Below, piece after piece: positions 1 to 6,577 of a stretch of DNA of 12,949 nucleotides. Source of the DNA: an uncultured Eubacteriales bacterium (lineage in GTDB: Bacteria > Bacillota > Clostridia > Christensenellales > CAG-138); the NCBI GenBank assembly GCA_900544965.1, contig UQXE01000041.1, positions 1 through 12,949 on the forward strand. Direction: 5' to 3'. Numbering within the stretch: position 1 is the first letter of the stretch; every line of letters begins with the position of its first letter. Both the position numbers and the translations under genes were made by a program. Under the pieces are notes generated by a model that made no database searches, was not told the origin of the DNA, and worked only from the letters and a program-made list of their open reading frames with translations.

Positions 1-58
1 CGGCGTGTACGGCCAAAATTACACCTTGCGCATGCGTAAGCGGTGAGCTTAACGCACG
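1..58 (-). repeat. Truncated copy (C) of a dispersed intergenic repeat, cut by the window edge
   Basis: Read on the minus strand, this stretch matches the repeat copies at 12685 and 12842. The first 32 bases agree with the 12842 copy with one mismatch, and similarity continues to about base 50 through the flank that precedes copy B. It lies just downstream of the radA stop and contains a hairpin at 31-58 (TAAGC/GCTTA core extended by six further pairs, one of them G-U). No T-tract follows, so it is not a classical terminator. The rest of the copy lies outside the window. Confidence 0.8.
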
Positions 59-78
59 CGGAAGCGGCCGAAGGCATT

Positions 79-1419
79 TTAATTATATATTCCGGCCAGT
101 GCCACCGCCTCGCCAATGGTCTTAACCTTTAGCAGCGTCGCTCCCCGCACGTTCACAGCTTCCCCCGATTCCGGAAGTATCACGCGGCTGAAGCCCAGCC
201 GCAGGCATTCCTGAACACGCTTCTCAAGCCTGCTTATCCTGCGTATCTCGCCCGTCAATGAAACCTCGCCCAGCACAGCCGTGGACTTTGGCAGCGCGGA
301 TTCAGTAAGCGCCGACGCTATGGACAGCGCGATGGCCAGGTCGGACGCGCGTTCGCTCAGCCTCAACCCCCCGACGACGTTGGCGTAAATATCACGGTCG
401 CAAACCCTAAGCCCCGCCTTTCTTTCAAGCACCGCAAGCAGCAGCACAAGCCTGCCGTTGTCCATGCCAGCGGCCATGCGCCTTGGGTTGCTGAACTGGG
501 TGGGCGATATCAGGGCCTGCACCTCGGCCAGCATGGGACGCGTACCCTCCATCATACAGGTTACCGAGCAGCCGGCCGCGTTCGCTCCGGAGAGGAAAAG
601 CATCGACGGGTCCGGAACCTCGGTCATGCCGGTATCGCGCATTTCAAACACGCCTATCTCGTTTGTGGAGCCAAAACGGTTCTTCACAGCCCTGAGCAGC
701 CTGAACGAATCATGACGGTCGCCCTCGAAATACAGCACCGTGTCCACCATATGCTCCAGCATCCTCGGTCCCGCCAGCGCGCCCTCCTTGGTTACGTGGC
801 CTACTATGAACACGGCGCAGCCCGCGGATTTTGCGTATCTTGTAAGCGAATCCGTTACCTGGCGGATCTGTGTTACGCTGCCCGCCGCGCTCTGTATATC
901 AGGGTCGTACATCGTCTGTATGGAATCAATTATCAGCACCGAGGGCCGCAGCCTGATAAGCTCGGCCTCTATGTTCTGAAGCGACGTGTCCGCCAGCACG
1001 AGCATATCGCCGCATACCGCGAGCCTCTCGGCCCGAAGCCTAAGCTGCGCGCCCGATTCCTCGCCTGTGACGTACAGCACACCTAAAGCGGCGGCCAGCG
1101 TTCCGGCCACCTGCGTGAGCAGCGTTGATTTGCCTATGCCCGGGTCGCCGCCTATCAGCACCACCGAGCCAGGAACCAGGCCGCCGCCCAGCACGCGGTC
1201 GAGCTCTCCAATGCCTGTGCAAATCCTGCGCGTGCTGTCGGCCGGTATCTCCTTAAGCGGCCTTGCCATGTCCAAAGAGGGGCCGTCGCGCCTGCCCTTC
1301 ACCGCGTTTATCTCCACCATCGTGTTCCAGCTTGAGCACGCCGGACAGTGGCCGAGCCATTTTCCGCTTTCATAGCCGCACTCGCCGCACACGTATACGG
1401 TTTTAACCTGTTTTGACAT
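79..1419 (-). CDS. radA: DNA repair protein RadA (Sms)
   Basis: RadA is a RecA-like hexameric ATPase that promotes branch migration and processing of recombination intermediates in the cytoplasm. All family landmarks are visible in 446 residues, the usual length. There is an N-terminal zinc finger (C11-x2-C14 and C25-x2-C28), a Walker A motif GGDPGIGKST at about 90-99, a Walker B strand VLIIDS near 160, the RadA signature KNRFGST near 250, and a C-terminal Lon-protease-like domain containing NVVGGLRLSERASDLAIAL. The start at 1419 follows AAGGAG at 1425-1430 with 5-nt spacing. The gene begins 24 nt after the stop of the upstream propeller-like gene, so the two are probably one transcript. The usual neighbour disA is not in the window. 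Nothing is missing or broken. Confidence 0.97.
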   Translation of the reverse strand: MSKQVKTVYVCGECGYESGKWLGHCPACSSWNTMVEINAVKGRRDGPSLDMARPLKEIPADSTRRICTGIGELDRVLGGGLVPGSVVLIGGDPGIGKSTLLTQVAGTLAAALGVLYVTGEESGAQLRLRAERLAVCGDMLVLADTSLQNIEAELIRLRPSVLIIDSIQTMYDPDIQSAAGSVTQIRQVTDSLTRYAKSAGCAVFIVGHVTKEGALAGPRMLEHMVDTVLYFEGDRHDSFRLLRAVKNRFGSTNEIGVFEMRDTGMTEVPDPSMLFLSGANAAGCSVTCMMEGTRPMLAEVQALISPTQFSNPRRMAAGMDNGRLVLLLAVLERKAGLRVCDRDIYANVVGGLRLSERASDLAIALSIASALTESALPKSTAVLGEVSLTGEIRRISRLEKRVQECLRLGFSRVILPESGEAVNVRGATLLKVKTIGEAVALAGIYN

Positions 1420-1443
1420 CCATTCTCCTTTTAGCCTGCCCGC

Positions 1444-2646
1444 CTAGCTCGGTATTGGCGCGAACTTCATGATATCGCGCTCCCGCGACGTAACGTCCAT
1501 CCAAAACGCCACATCGCCCGATACGCCCATGAACTGGGCCTTTTCACCCTCGGGCGTAATCCTGTAGCTCGCAGCGTCCTCAAATACATATACATAGATG
1601 GTTTCCGCTTTGCTGTATACCACAAAATCGCTGCCAAGGCCGAACTCAACGACCCCCTCGTCGATAAGGACGGGGTCGGACGGCCCTTTTGCCCCATAAA
1701 GCTTCGCGCCAGGCGCATGGTTTGAATCAAGCCACGCAAAATACGCCCCGTTCCCCTCGGGATCATGTACGTATGTTCCAGGCTCATAGGTATATATCCG
1801 GCTCGTCAGGCGCGCATAGTTTATGCAGCTGGTAGCCCCGCTTTGAGTTGAAAACTCGCCGTAGGCGTCCGCCCACACAATAAGACCGTTCATAAACGAA
1901 GGAAGGCTCTGCCCGTATTCGGAATTGTTGAACATGGCCAGGGTAGCGCTTTCCTGCGTTTCGAGATCGCATATATACAGCTTGTCCATTCGCGTGCCCG
2001 TACGCTCGGTCCATACGATATAGTGGTCGTACAGCTTTATCTCAGGCTGGCCTACATAGAACTCCTTAACCACGCGGGGCTTGCCCGATGATCTGCCGCG
2101 CCGCATGGCCATTATCCTTCCCCCGCCGTCGAACTTGCCGTCGATGAACACCAGCCAATCGTCATTCATGGAGGGGAAAAGAAAATGATCGTACTGAAGC
2201 TTATAGTCCAGTTCGTTCGCTTCCCTGGTATCCGGATTGTAGAAGAACAGGTTCGTCATAAGCGCCCTGCCGTCGACAACCTTGCCTCCAGTAAAAACGA
2301 TTTCGCCGTTATGATAGAATGGGTCGCCATACCATCTGTAGTCCATTACGTCGGATATGGACAATACTATCTCGCTCTGCGCCGTTTCGGGCGCAAAACC
2401 GGTCATAGGATGCGGCGTGGGCGTGGGCATTGGGGTCGGCGCGGGGGTGGGCTCAGGCGCAAACGGCGCCCTGTAATCGATTCCCAGCTTTGGCAGCAGA
2501 AACGGCAGCGCGACAAACACTATCAGCGCGGCAATGGCCAGAATGCCCATTATTATGCCTATGAGCGCGAATACCGGCCCCGCGTTTGAGCGGTTCAGCT
2601 TGCGAAGCCTTTTCCTTGGTACTTTTGTACGGTACTTTCTTCCCAT
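1444..2646 (-). CDS. Membrane-anchored beta-propeller-like protein of unknown function
   Basis: I do not recognise this 400-residue protein. It starts with a strongly basic cytoplasmic tail (residues 1-20, rich in K and R) and one long hydrophobic segment (about 23-51). A Pro/Thr-rich linker follows (62-80, PTPxPTP repeats), and the remainder is probably extracytoplasmic. That domain contains a repeating strand pattern of hydrophobic residues ending in a D/E or small residue: NGEIVF (113), DDWLVFID (162), DHYIVWTE (207), NGLIVWAD (253), AYFAWLD (301), SDFVVYSK (339), GDVAFWMD (377). The spacing is about 38-49 residues, as in TolB/WD40-like propellers with about seven blades. By topology it would be a tail-in, propeller-out protein acting at the surface. 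The start is supported only by a distant AAGGA about 13 nt upstream. It precedes radA by 24 nt. Confidence 0.75.
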   Translation of the reverse strand: MGRKYRTKVPRKRLRKLNRSNAGPVFALIGIIMGILAIAALIVFVALPFLLPKLGIDYRAPFAPEPTPAPTPMPTPTPHPMTGFAPETAQSEIVLSISDVMDYRWYGDPFYHNGEIVFTGGKVVDGRALMTNLFFYNPDTREANELDYKLQYDHFLFPSMNDDWLVFIDGKFDGGGRIMAMRRGRSSGKPRVVKEFYVGQPEIKLYDHYIVWTERTGTRMDKLYICDLETQESATLAMFNNSEYGQSLPSFMNGLIVWADAYGEFSTQSGATSCINYARLTSRIYTYEPGTYVHDPEGNGAYFAWLDSNHAPGAKLYGAKGPSDPVLIDEGVVEFGLGSDFVVYSKAETIYVYVFEDAASYRITPEGEKAQFMGVSGDVAFWMDVTSRERDIMKFAPIPS

Positions 2647-2678
2647 TTTAATTGAGACGTCCTTGCGTTATTTGTTCC

Positions 2679-2706
2679 ATTATAACATATAGCGGCGAAT
2701 TCCAAA
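2679..2706 (-). promoter_or_regulatory. Candidate sigma-A promoter for the propeller-like gene and radA
   Basis: On the minus strand a perfect TATAAT lies at 2684-2679. The best -35 candidate is the weak TTTGGA at 2706-2701 with 16-nt spacing. It sits between the terminator of the Nudix gene and the start at 2646, which makes the location sensible, but the -35 match is poor. Confidence 0.4.
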
Positions 2707-2746
2707 ATAAAAAGCCCATAAAATAACCTGCTTACGCAGCTATGGG
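2703..2746 (-). terminator. Probable intrinsic terminator of the Nudix gene
   Basis: Downstream of the Nudix stop on the minus strand, CCCATA pairs with TATGGG (2741-2746 with 2715-2720). A small inner CTGC/GCAG hairpin lies in the loop, and the outer stem is followed directly by a T-rich run (CTTTTTATTTT). The stem is short but the U-tract is good. Confidence 0.6.
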
Positions 2747-2755
2747 ACGGGCGGC

Positions 2756-3238
2756 TCAGAATACGCTCCCTGGACGTATATATGAAAACACCCTGTCGTG
2801 GTAGGAAAGCTCCGGAACAAGCCGGCCATCCCTGTATAGCCTTCTGATCTCGAATGGGAGCATCCATCTCGCGTCCACTGCCTCCTCGTTGTTAAGCGTC
2901 AATGAGGAAATGTCCGTCTCCTCAACGAACAGCCACGCGTCAATTACGGCGTCATGGCCAAACATTGAGGCGATTAGGGCGCCTTTTTCCCTGTCAAGGT
3001 TCAGGCCTATGGTCTCGCTTGCCAGGCGCACCGCGCCGGATTCACTGCTCTCGCCTGGGCTTACAGGACCTGTTATACACTCCCAGCAGAGGGAGAACGG
3101 CCTGCACGGATGCCTCTTGAGCATCAGATACTCTCCGGCCCGGTTTTTTATCCATACGTTTATTACGAGCTTGCCAAAGCCCCTCGCCGCTGCGCGCCTG
3201 TTGCCGATACCCCCGCCGGAGCCGTTTGGAGCGTCCAT
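2756..3238 (-). CDS. Nudix-fold protein with a degenerate Nudix box
   Basis: This 160-residue protein has the layout of a Nudix hydrolase, a family that cleaves nucleoside diphosphates linked to other groups. The strand GEYLMLKRH (35-43) and WECITGPVSPGES (52-64) lead into the box. The canonical pattern is GX5EX7REUXEEXGU. Here G57, E63, R71, E75, G78 and L79 are present, but the first Glu of REUXEE is L72 and the last is T76 (codons CTG and ACC on the minus strand). Those positions normally bind the catalytic metal or act as base, so activity may be lost or changed. The start at 3238 is supported by GGAGGGG about 7 nt upstream. It diverges from the XRE-type regulator and ends in its own terminator. 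A ligand-binding or decayed role is possible. Confidence 0.8.
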   Translation of the reverse strand: MDAPNGSGGGIGNRRAAARGFGKLVINVWIKNRAGEYLMLKRHPCRPFSLCWECITGPVSPGESSESGAVRLASETIGLNLDREKGALIASMFGHDAVIDAWLFVEETDISSLTLNNEEAVDARWMLPFEIRRLYRDGRLVPELSYHDRVFSYIRPGSVF

Positions 3239-3276
3239 TTCGTTTCCCCTCCGTCAATCGTTTTTCATTTGACTTC

Positions 3277-3306
3277 AGTATAATATAAAATTGGTTATGT
3301 TATCAA
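3277..3306 (-). promoter_or_regulatory. Candidate sigma-A promoter for the Nudix gene
   Basis: On the minus strand the -35 candidate TTGATA is at 3306-3301, followed by 18 nt and the -10 candidate TATACT at 3282-3277. The site is about 40 nt upstream of the Nudix start and lies next to the 10-bp repeat array shared with the divergent regulator gene. Confidence 0.5.
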
Positions 3307-3318
3307 ATATATAGGCCG

Positions 3319-3367
3319 AATTTATGTTAATTTATGTTAATTTATGATGAATACAGTCTGCATAAAT
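3319..3367. promoter_or_regulatory. Candidate operator: tandem 10-bp repeats plus an inverted copy
   Basis: The unit AATTTATGTT occurs at 3319-3328 and 3329-3338, and its first eight bases again at 3339-3346. This places three sites on the same face of the helix at one helical turn each. An inverted copy of the core, CATAAAT, follows at 3361-3367. The array lies between the two divergent promoters. By inference this is the binding site of the adjacent XRE-type regulator, giving autoregulation and control of the Nudix gene. Confidence 0.5.
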
Positions 3368-3391
3368 GAATATTATATATTTATAAAATTA

Positions 3392-3420
3392 TTTCCATTT
3401 TTTTCTAATTACGTTATAAT
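3392..3420 (+). promoter_or_regulatory. Candidate sigma-A promoter for the XRE-type regulator
   Basis: TTTCCA (3392-3397), a 17-nt spacer and a perfect TATAAT (3415-3420) precede the gene by 34 nt. The surrounding DNA is very AT-rich, so chance -10 matches are expected, but the spacing is ideal. Confidence 0.5.
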
Positions 3421-3454
3421 ATGTTGATTTTACATATAAGGAGTTAATAACGGC

Positions 3455-4921
3455 ATGTCTGCTTTTGGTGATAAACTAAGATTATACATTGGTAAAAGCG
3501 GTGAAAGCGTTTACCAGCTCGCAAAGCGGTCGGGCGTTGAGCGCACGTCCATACACAAGGCCATGTCGGGTTCAAGAATACTGAATCAGGACGGCTTTGA
3601 CAGGCTTATAGAGCTGCTTAAGCTCACACCGGCCGAAAAGCAGGATTTGGCCGACAGCTATGAGATTGCCAAACAGGGAGAAGACGTGTATCACCGCCGC
3701 CGCAAAATAGCCGCAATGCTAAACAGCTTGGCCGCGCTGCCCTCAAGAGAGTTTAATACCCCTGTGGCCGGATTCAAGGTGGATATGGGCAGCCGATCCT
3801 TTGGCCAGATAGAGCTGATAAGGGGAAAATATGAAATATATAACCTGATGCGTACGGCGGTGCTCGAGGAGATATCGGACCAGGACGTGCCCACGGTGTG
3901 TACAAATATACGGTTCAGCGACCAGTTTATGGCTGACACGACCTCGCTGATCTATATGTCCACGGGCGGAAAGCTTACTATTAAGCACATACTCAGGTTC
4001 GCCCGCCACAGCGATTTTGCTTCGGGCAACTATAATATGGACAGGCTTTCGGAGGTGCTTCCTATGGTTCTGTATGTGGGAGACGGATATAAGCCTTACT
4101 ATTTTTATGGCGATTATGACAGCGCAAACGACATTACGCTGCTGGCGCCGTATTACATAATAACCCGAAAGCGGATTATAACCGTATCCGCCGACTATCA
4201 GAGGGCGGCCGCGTTCAGCGATCCTGAAATTGTACGTCTCTGCCAGGAATCCTTCGATATGTCGATTAAACGCTGCCAGCCGCTGATAAGTTGCCTCAGC
4301 AATTCCATTGAAGCCATAAACTATCAAAAGGAGTACGAGTCGTGCATAAACCAGCCTTTATATAAGTTTGAGGCAATCCCATGCCTTGCCATGTTTTTCA
4401 GCTCTCCGCTGATAAACAGGAAGATACGCCCCGACGCGCCAAACAGAGAAGAGCTTGTGCGCTCCATGTGCGCGCGCTGCGACGCCATACGCGCCGTGCC
4501 CAGCATGAACATCATGTTCTTTTCCGAATATGGCATAAATTATTTTACCGATACCGGCATGCTTTTTGACGTTCCCCCCGATATCGTCCTTCCCTTTACG
4601 GCTCAGGAGCGGCTTAAGCTGCTACAAGAGCTGAAAAGATCGGTTGCCTGCGGCAATAATAAGGCGGTAGCCGTTAACCCCGAACGGCTCAACATCTCAA
4701 ACAGGATATCAATCTCTTGCTGTGAAACCGGAGGGATCCTGTTTTCAGGCTACAATGGGGAAAGCGGCAGCTACGTGATCCTTCTTCTCAAAGAGGAGGA
4801 TATCGTCAAGTCCATAAGCGATTTTATGGCTTACCTGCCTCAGAGCGATCTTGTGCTCAACCCTCACCAGAGCGCCGCGATAATTGACGGGTGCATTAAA
4901 AGGCTTAAATCAACGCTATAG
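3455..4921 (+). CDS. XRE-family transcriptional regulator with large unassigned C-terminal region
   Basis: The first 60 or so residues of this 488-residue protein form a Cro/CI-type helix-turn-helix. Residues 18-28 (SVYQLAKRSGV) are the first helix of the motif and 29-39 (ERTSIHKAMSG) the recognition helix, followed by a helix leading into LKLTPAEKQ. About 400 residues remain with no motif I can name. They are mostly soluble with no membrane segment, and include a late conserved-looking stretch FFSEYGINYFTDTGMLFD near 350. This region probably senses a ligand or partner. The start follows AAGGAG with a good spacer. The gene diverges from the Nudix gene across a repeat array that looks like its operator, and it appears monocistronic. 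Confidence 0.8.
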   Translation: MSAFGDKLRLYIGKSGESVYQLAKRSGVERTSIHKAMSGSRILNQDGFDRLIELLKLTPAEKQDLADSYEIAKQGEDVYHRRRKIAAMLNSLAALPSREFNTPVAGFKVDMGSRSFGQIELIRGKYEIYNLMRTAVLEEISDQDVPTVCTNIRFSDQFMADTTSLIYMSTGGKLTIKHILRFARHSDFASGNYNMDRLSEVLPMVLYVGDGYKPYYFYGDYDSANDITLLAPYYIITRKRIITVSADYQRAAAFSDPEIVRLCQESFDMSIKRCQPLISCLSNSIEAINYQKEYESCINQPLYKFEAIPCLAMFFSSPLINRKIRPDAPNREELVRSMCARCDAIRAVPSMNIMFFSEYGINYFTDTGMLFDVPPDIVLPFTAQERLKLLQELKRSVACGNNKAVAVNPERLNISNRISISCCETGGILFSGYNGESGSYVILLLKEEDIVKSISDFMAYLPQSDLVLNPHQSAAIIDGCIKRLKSTL

Positions 4922-4949
4922 CCTGCGGGCTTAAAAAACTCAAATATTT

Positions 4950-4987
4950 AAAAGGTCCCGCAATCCCCCATTGCGAAACCTTTTGGA
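4950..4987 (+). terminator. Possible weak terminator of the XRE-type regulator
   Basis: AAAAGGTCCCGCAA (4950-4963) pairs with TTGCGAAACCTTTT (4971-4984) over 14 positions with two mismatches and a 7-nt loop. The T-run is part of the stem and only four long, so termination strength is uncertain. A related AAAAGGTTCGC occurs again at 5057-5067 and could compete for the right arm. Confidence 0.4.
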
Positions 4988-5177
4988 CGCCAATGCGCCA
5001 GCTGCGCACGCGAAGCTGTAAAAGTGATACAACTGATATCAAACCCAAGCTGACGCAAAAGGTTCGCTCCGCGTGCACATGTAAACGCATTAGCAGTTCT
5101 GTAAACAGCTACCGCATTATTTTATAAAACCGCGGCGGCTCTAACAATATGTGCCTAAAATTGTGGCGCAGGTTATG

Positions 5178-5225
5178 ATATTGCGGAGCTGGGACGCGTA
5201 TGTCCGCTTCCCAGCTCCGCAATAT
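5178..5225. repeat. Perfect 17-bp inverted repeat (hairpin) in a gene-free region
   Basis: The arm ATATTGCGGAGCTGGGA (5178-5194) is repeated exactly in reverse complement at 5209-5225, with a 14-nt loop. No T-tract follows on either strand, so it is not a standard terminator. It lies 250 bases after the XRE-type regulator and 240 bases after the end of spo0A, between convergent genes, where it could block read-through from both sides or form part of a structured RNA. Confidence 0.75.
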
Positions 5226-5244
5226 ATGGAGGTTTGTTATGGCG

Positions 5245-5444
5245 CCCTCAGTTGGCAAAGGGCCACACGTCCCCGCCAGGACGACGTCCCATTCCTTCCG
5301 CTCGGCCGGCAGGACTCTCAAGCTGTTACGCGGTTAACTTACGCGGGAGTCAAATTATGATTCCGCTTGCATTTATGACGGCCCCTCGGACCGATACGGC
5401 GCGCCTCACGCGGTAAAACTGTGTGCGCCTTTGTCAACTGAGGG
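5245..5444. repeat. 200-bp non-coding element bounded by 24-nt inverted repeats (MITE-like)
   Basis: The left end (5245-5268, starting CCCTCAGTTG) and the right end (5421-5444, ending CAACTGAGGG) are inverted copies matching at 21 of 24 positions. Inside are further small dyads: ACGTC/GACGT near 5268-5288, GACTC/GAGTC at about 5313-5350, and a direct pair of TTACGCGG at 5326 and 5339. I see no coding sequence with a ribosome binding site and no clear target-site duplication. A miniature inverted-repeat element or structured dispersed repeat fits best. Together with 4922-5244 this makes a 543-bp gap holding only hairpins. Confidence 0.55.
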
Positions 5445-5464
5445 TAAGGGCATGGTTATTGTTT

Positions 5465-6271
5465 TCAAATGGCGCTCTGGATTTCAGGCCTGGGGCTTTT
5501 TTCCCGCTCGGCGTCCATGATAAGCTTGTCCCCGACAAGGGCTATGAATTCTCCGTTTGTTGGCTTGTCATTCTTTGAGTAGATGTTGTATCCAAAGAGC
5601 TGATTGATGTTTTCGATCTTGCCTCGTGTCCATGCCACTTCGATTGCGTGACGTATTGCGCGTTCCACCTTGGACGGGGATGTGTTGAACCGTTTCGCGA
5701 TCCCTGGATACAGCTCCTTCGTTATCCTATTGATAATCTCAGGCGTATAGTAAACCATCCTTATCGCTTCCCTCAGATAGTGGTAACCCTTTATGTGGGC
5801 GGGAATGCCTATCGTAAGGAATACCGACGTTATCTTTTCATCCAGCGTGCGCGGAGCGGAGCTGAGGGAGCAGACCTGGGATTTTCCCGCATAGGAGTTT
5901 TCAAGCAGGTCCGTCATCCTCTTGTACAGCGTTTCAGGCTCAACCGGCTTTACCATGAAGTATTTTGCTCCAAGTATGCAGGCCCGCCTCACCATATCCT
6001 CCTGGCGCATTGCGCTTATCATAATTACCATTGGAGGAACCTCTACCAACCCCAGATTAAGCTGCTCCAGCACGCCGAACCCGTCCACACGCGGCATTAT
6101 CAGTTCCGTTATCAGCGCGTCATACCGGTTTGAACGCAGGGCGTTCAGCGCTTCAAAGCCGTCAATGACGCAGTCAACCTGCTGAATACACTCCTGGGCC
6201 GTCAAATAGTCCCTCAGTTGTGTCTGAAAATGAGTATTGCTGTCTGCGATTAGAATACGGTATTTTTTCAT
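5465..6271 (-). CDS. spo0A: Spo0A-family response regulator with Glu in place of the phospho-acceptor Asp
   Basis: Spo0A is the master transcription factor of sporulation, normally switched on by phosphorylation of its receiver domain. The C-terminal half is an excellent match: IPAHIKGYHYLREAI, then SKVERAIRHAIEVAWTRGKI, then LFGY and KPTNGEFIALV. The start at 6271 is preferred over the Met two codons upstream because AGGAGG lies 8 nt before it and only 2 nt before the other; this also makes the numbering match B. subtilis. In the receiver, D10 is kept but D11 is S11, and the acceptor D56 is E56 (codon GAA, in ITELIMP). S86 and K108 of the switch are retained. E56 may mimic phosphorylation. 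The usual upstream neighbour spoIVB is absent, so this could be a paralogue of a canonical Spo0A. It appears to be monocistronic. Confidence 0.93.
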   Translation of the reverse strand: MKKYRILIADSNTHFQTQLRDYLTAQECIQQVDCVIDGFEALNALRSNRYDALITELIMPRVDGFGVLEQLNLGLVEVPPMVIMISAMRQEDMVRRACILGAKYFMVKPVEPETLYKRMTDLLENSYAGKSQVCSLSSAPRTLDEKITSVFLTIGIPAHIKGYHYLREAIRMVYYTPEIINRITKELYPGIAKRFNTSPSKVERAIRHAIEVAWTRGKIENINQLFGYNIYSKNDKPTNGEFIALVGDKLIMDAEREKSPRPEIQSAI

Positions 6272-6277
6272 GTTCAT

Positions 6278-6542
6278 TTCCTCCTAAGTATTTTTGTAAT
6301 CCGCCGTAAAACAGGGGATCAATCTGAGGTTTTTAAGGCTTTTTTGTTCCTCGTATGTATTGTATAACAATAAAATTTGCGGCGCTATGTCCTTTAATAC
6401 AAATTAACAAGTGAATGTATCGTATATTTCACGATTATGCACGAATAATGATACGGCTAAAAAAACCCGTTTTTCGCGTTGCCCGAAATACCTGAAAAGT
6501 CCTTTTAAATGGCCATTTTTCGTGATTTCTTATAGATAACGC
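6278..6542. other. AT-rich spacer between divergent spo0A and ribU transcripts
   Basis: No gene is seen here. Next to spo0A is its AGGAGG (minus strand, 6280-6285). The stretch holds a small dyad ATTGT-ATA-ACAAT at 6359-6371, a poly-A/poly-T patch around 6458-6475 and a perfect 12-bp palindrome AAATGGCCATTT at 6507-6518. I could not find a convincing sigma-A or sigma-H promoter for spo0A or a TGTCGAA-type 0A box. Confidence 0.5.
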
Positions 6543-6571
6543 TTGCCAAAAGGGATATATAGCCGTATAAT
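6543..6571 (+). promoter_or_regulatory. Sigma-A promoter of the FMN riboswitch-ribU transcript
   Basis: TTGCCA (6543-6548), a 17-nt spacer and a perfect TATAAT (6566-6571) place transcription start at about 6577-6580, exactly at the 5' edge of the FMN aptamer. A second TATAAT at 6572-6577 lies too far from the -35. Confidence 0.75.
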
Positions 6572-6577
6572 TATAAT

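Noticed and set aside
2185..2589. 134-codon plus-strand open frame
   Set aside because: Antisense to the propeller-like gene; its Arg/Gly-rich composition follows from the antisense of the PTP linker.
3743..4327. 194-codon minus-strand open frame
   Set aside because: It lies entirely inside the XRE-type regulator on the other strand, has no ribosome binding site and reads as an antisense shadow without a recognisable family.
5151..5360. Small open frames on both strands in the gap before spo0A
   Set aside because: They run through perfect hairpins and the inverted-repeat element, overlap each other on opposite strands, and their composition does not look like protein.
6278..6542. 0A boxes or a sigma-H promoter upstream of spo0A
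   Set aside because: No TGTCGAA-type box was found. AAGGACAT (minus strand, near 6390) resembles a sigma-H -35, but no GAAT lies at the right distance.
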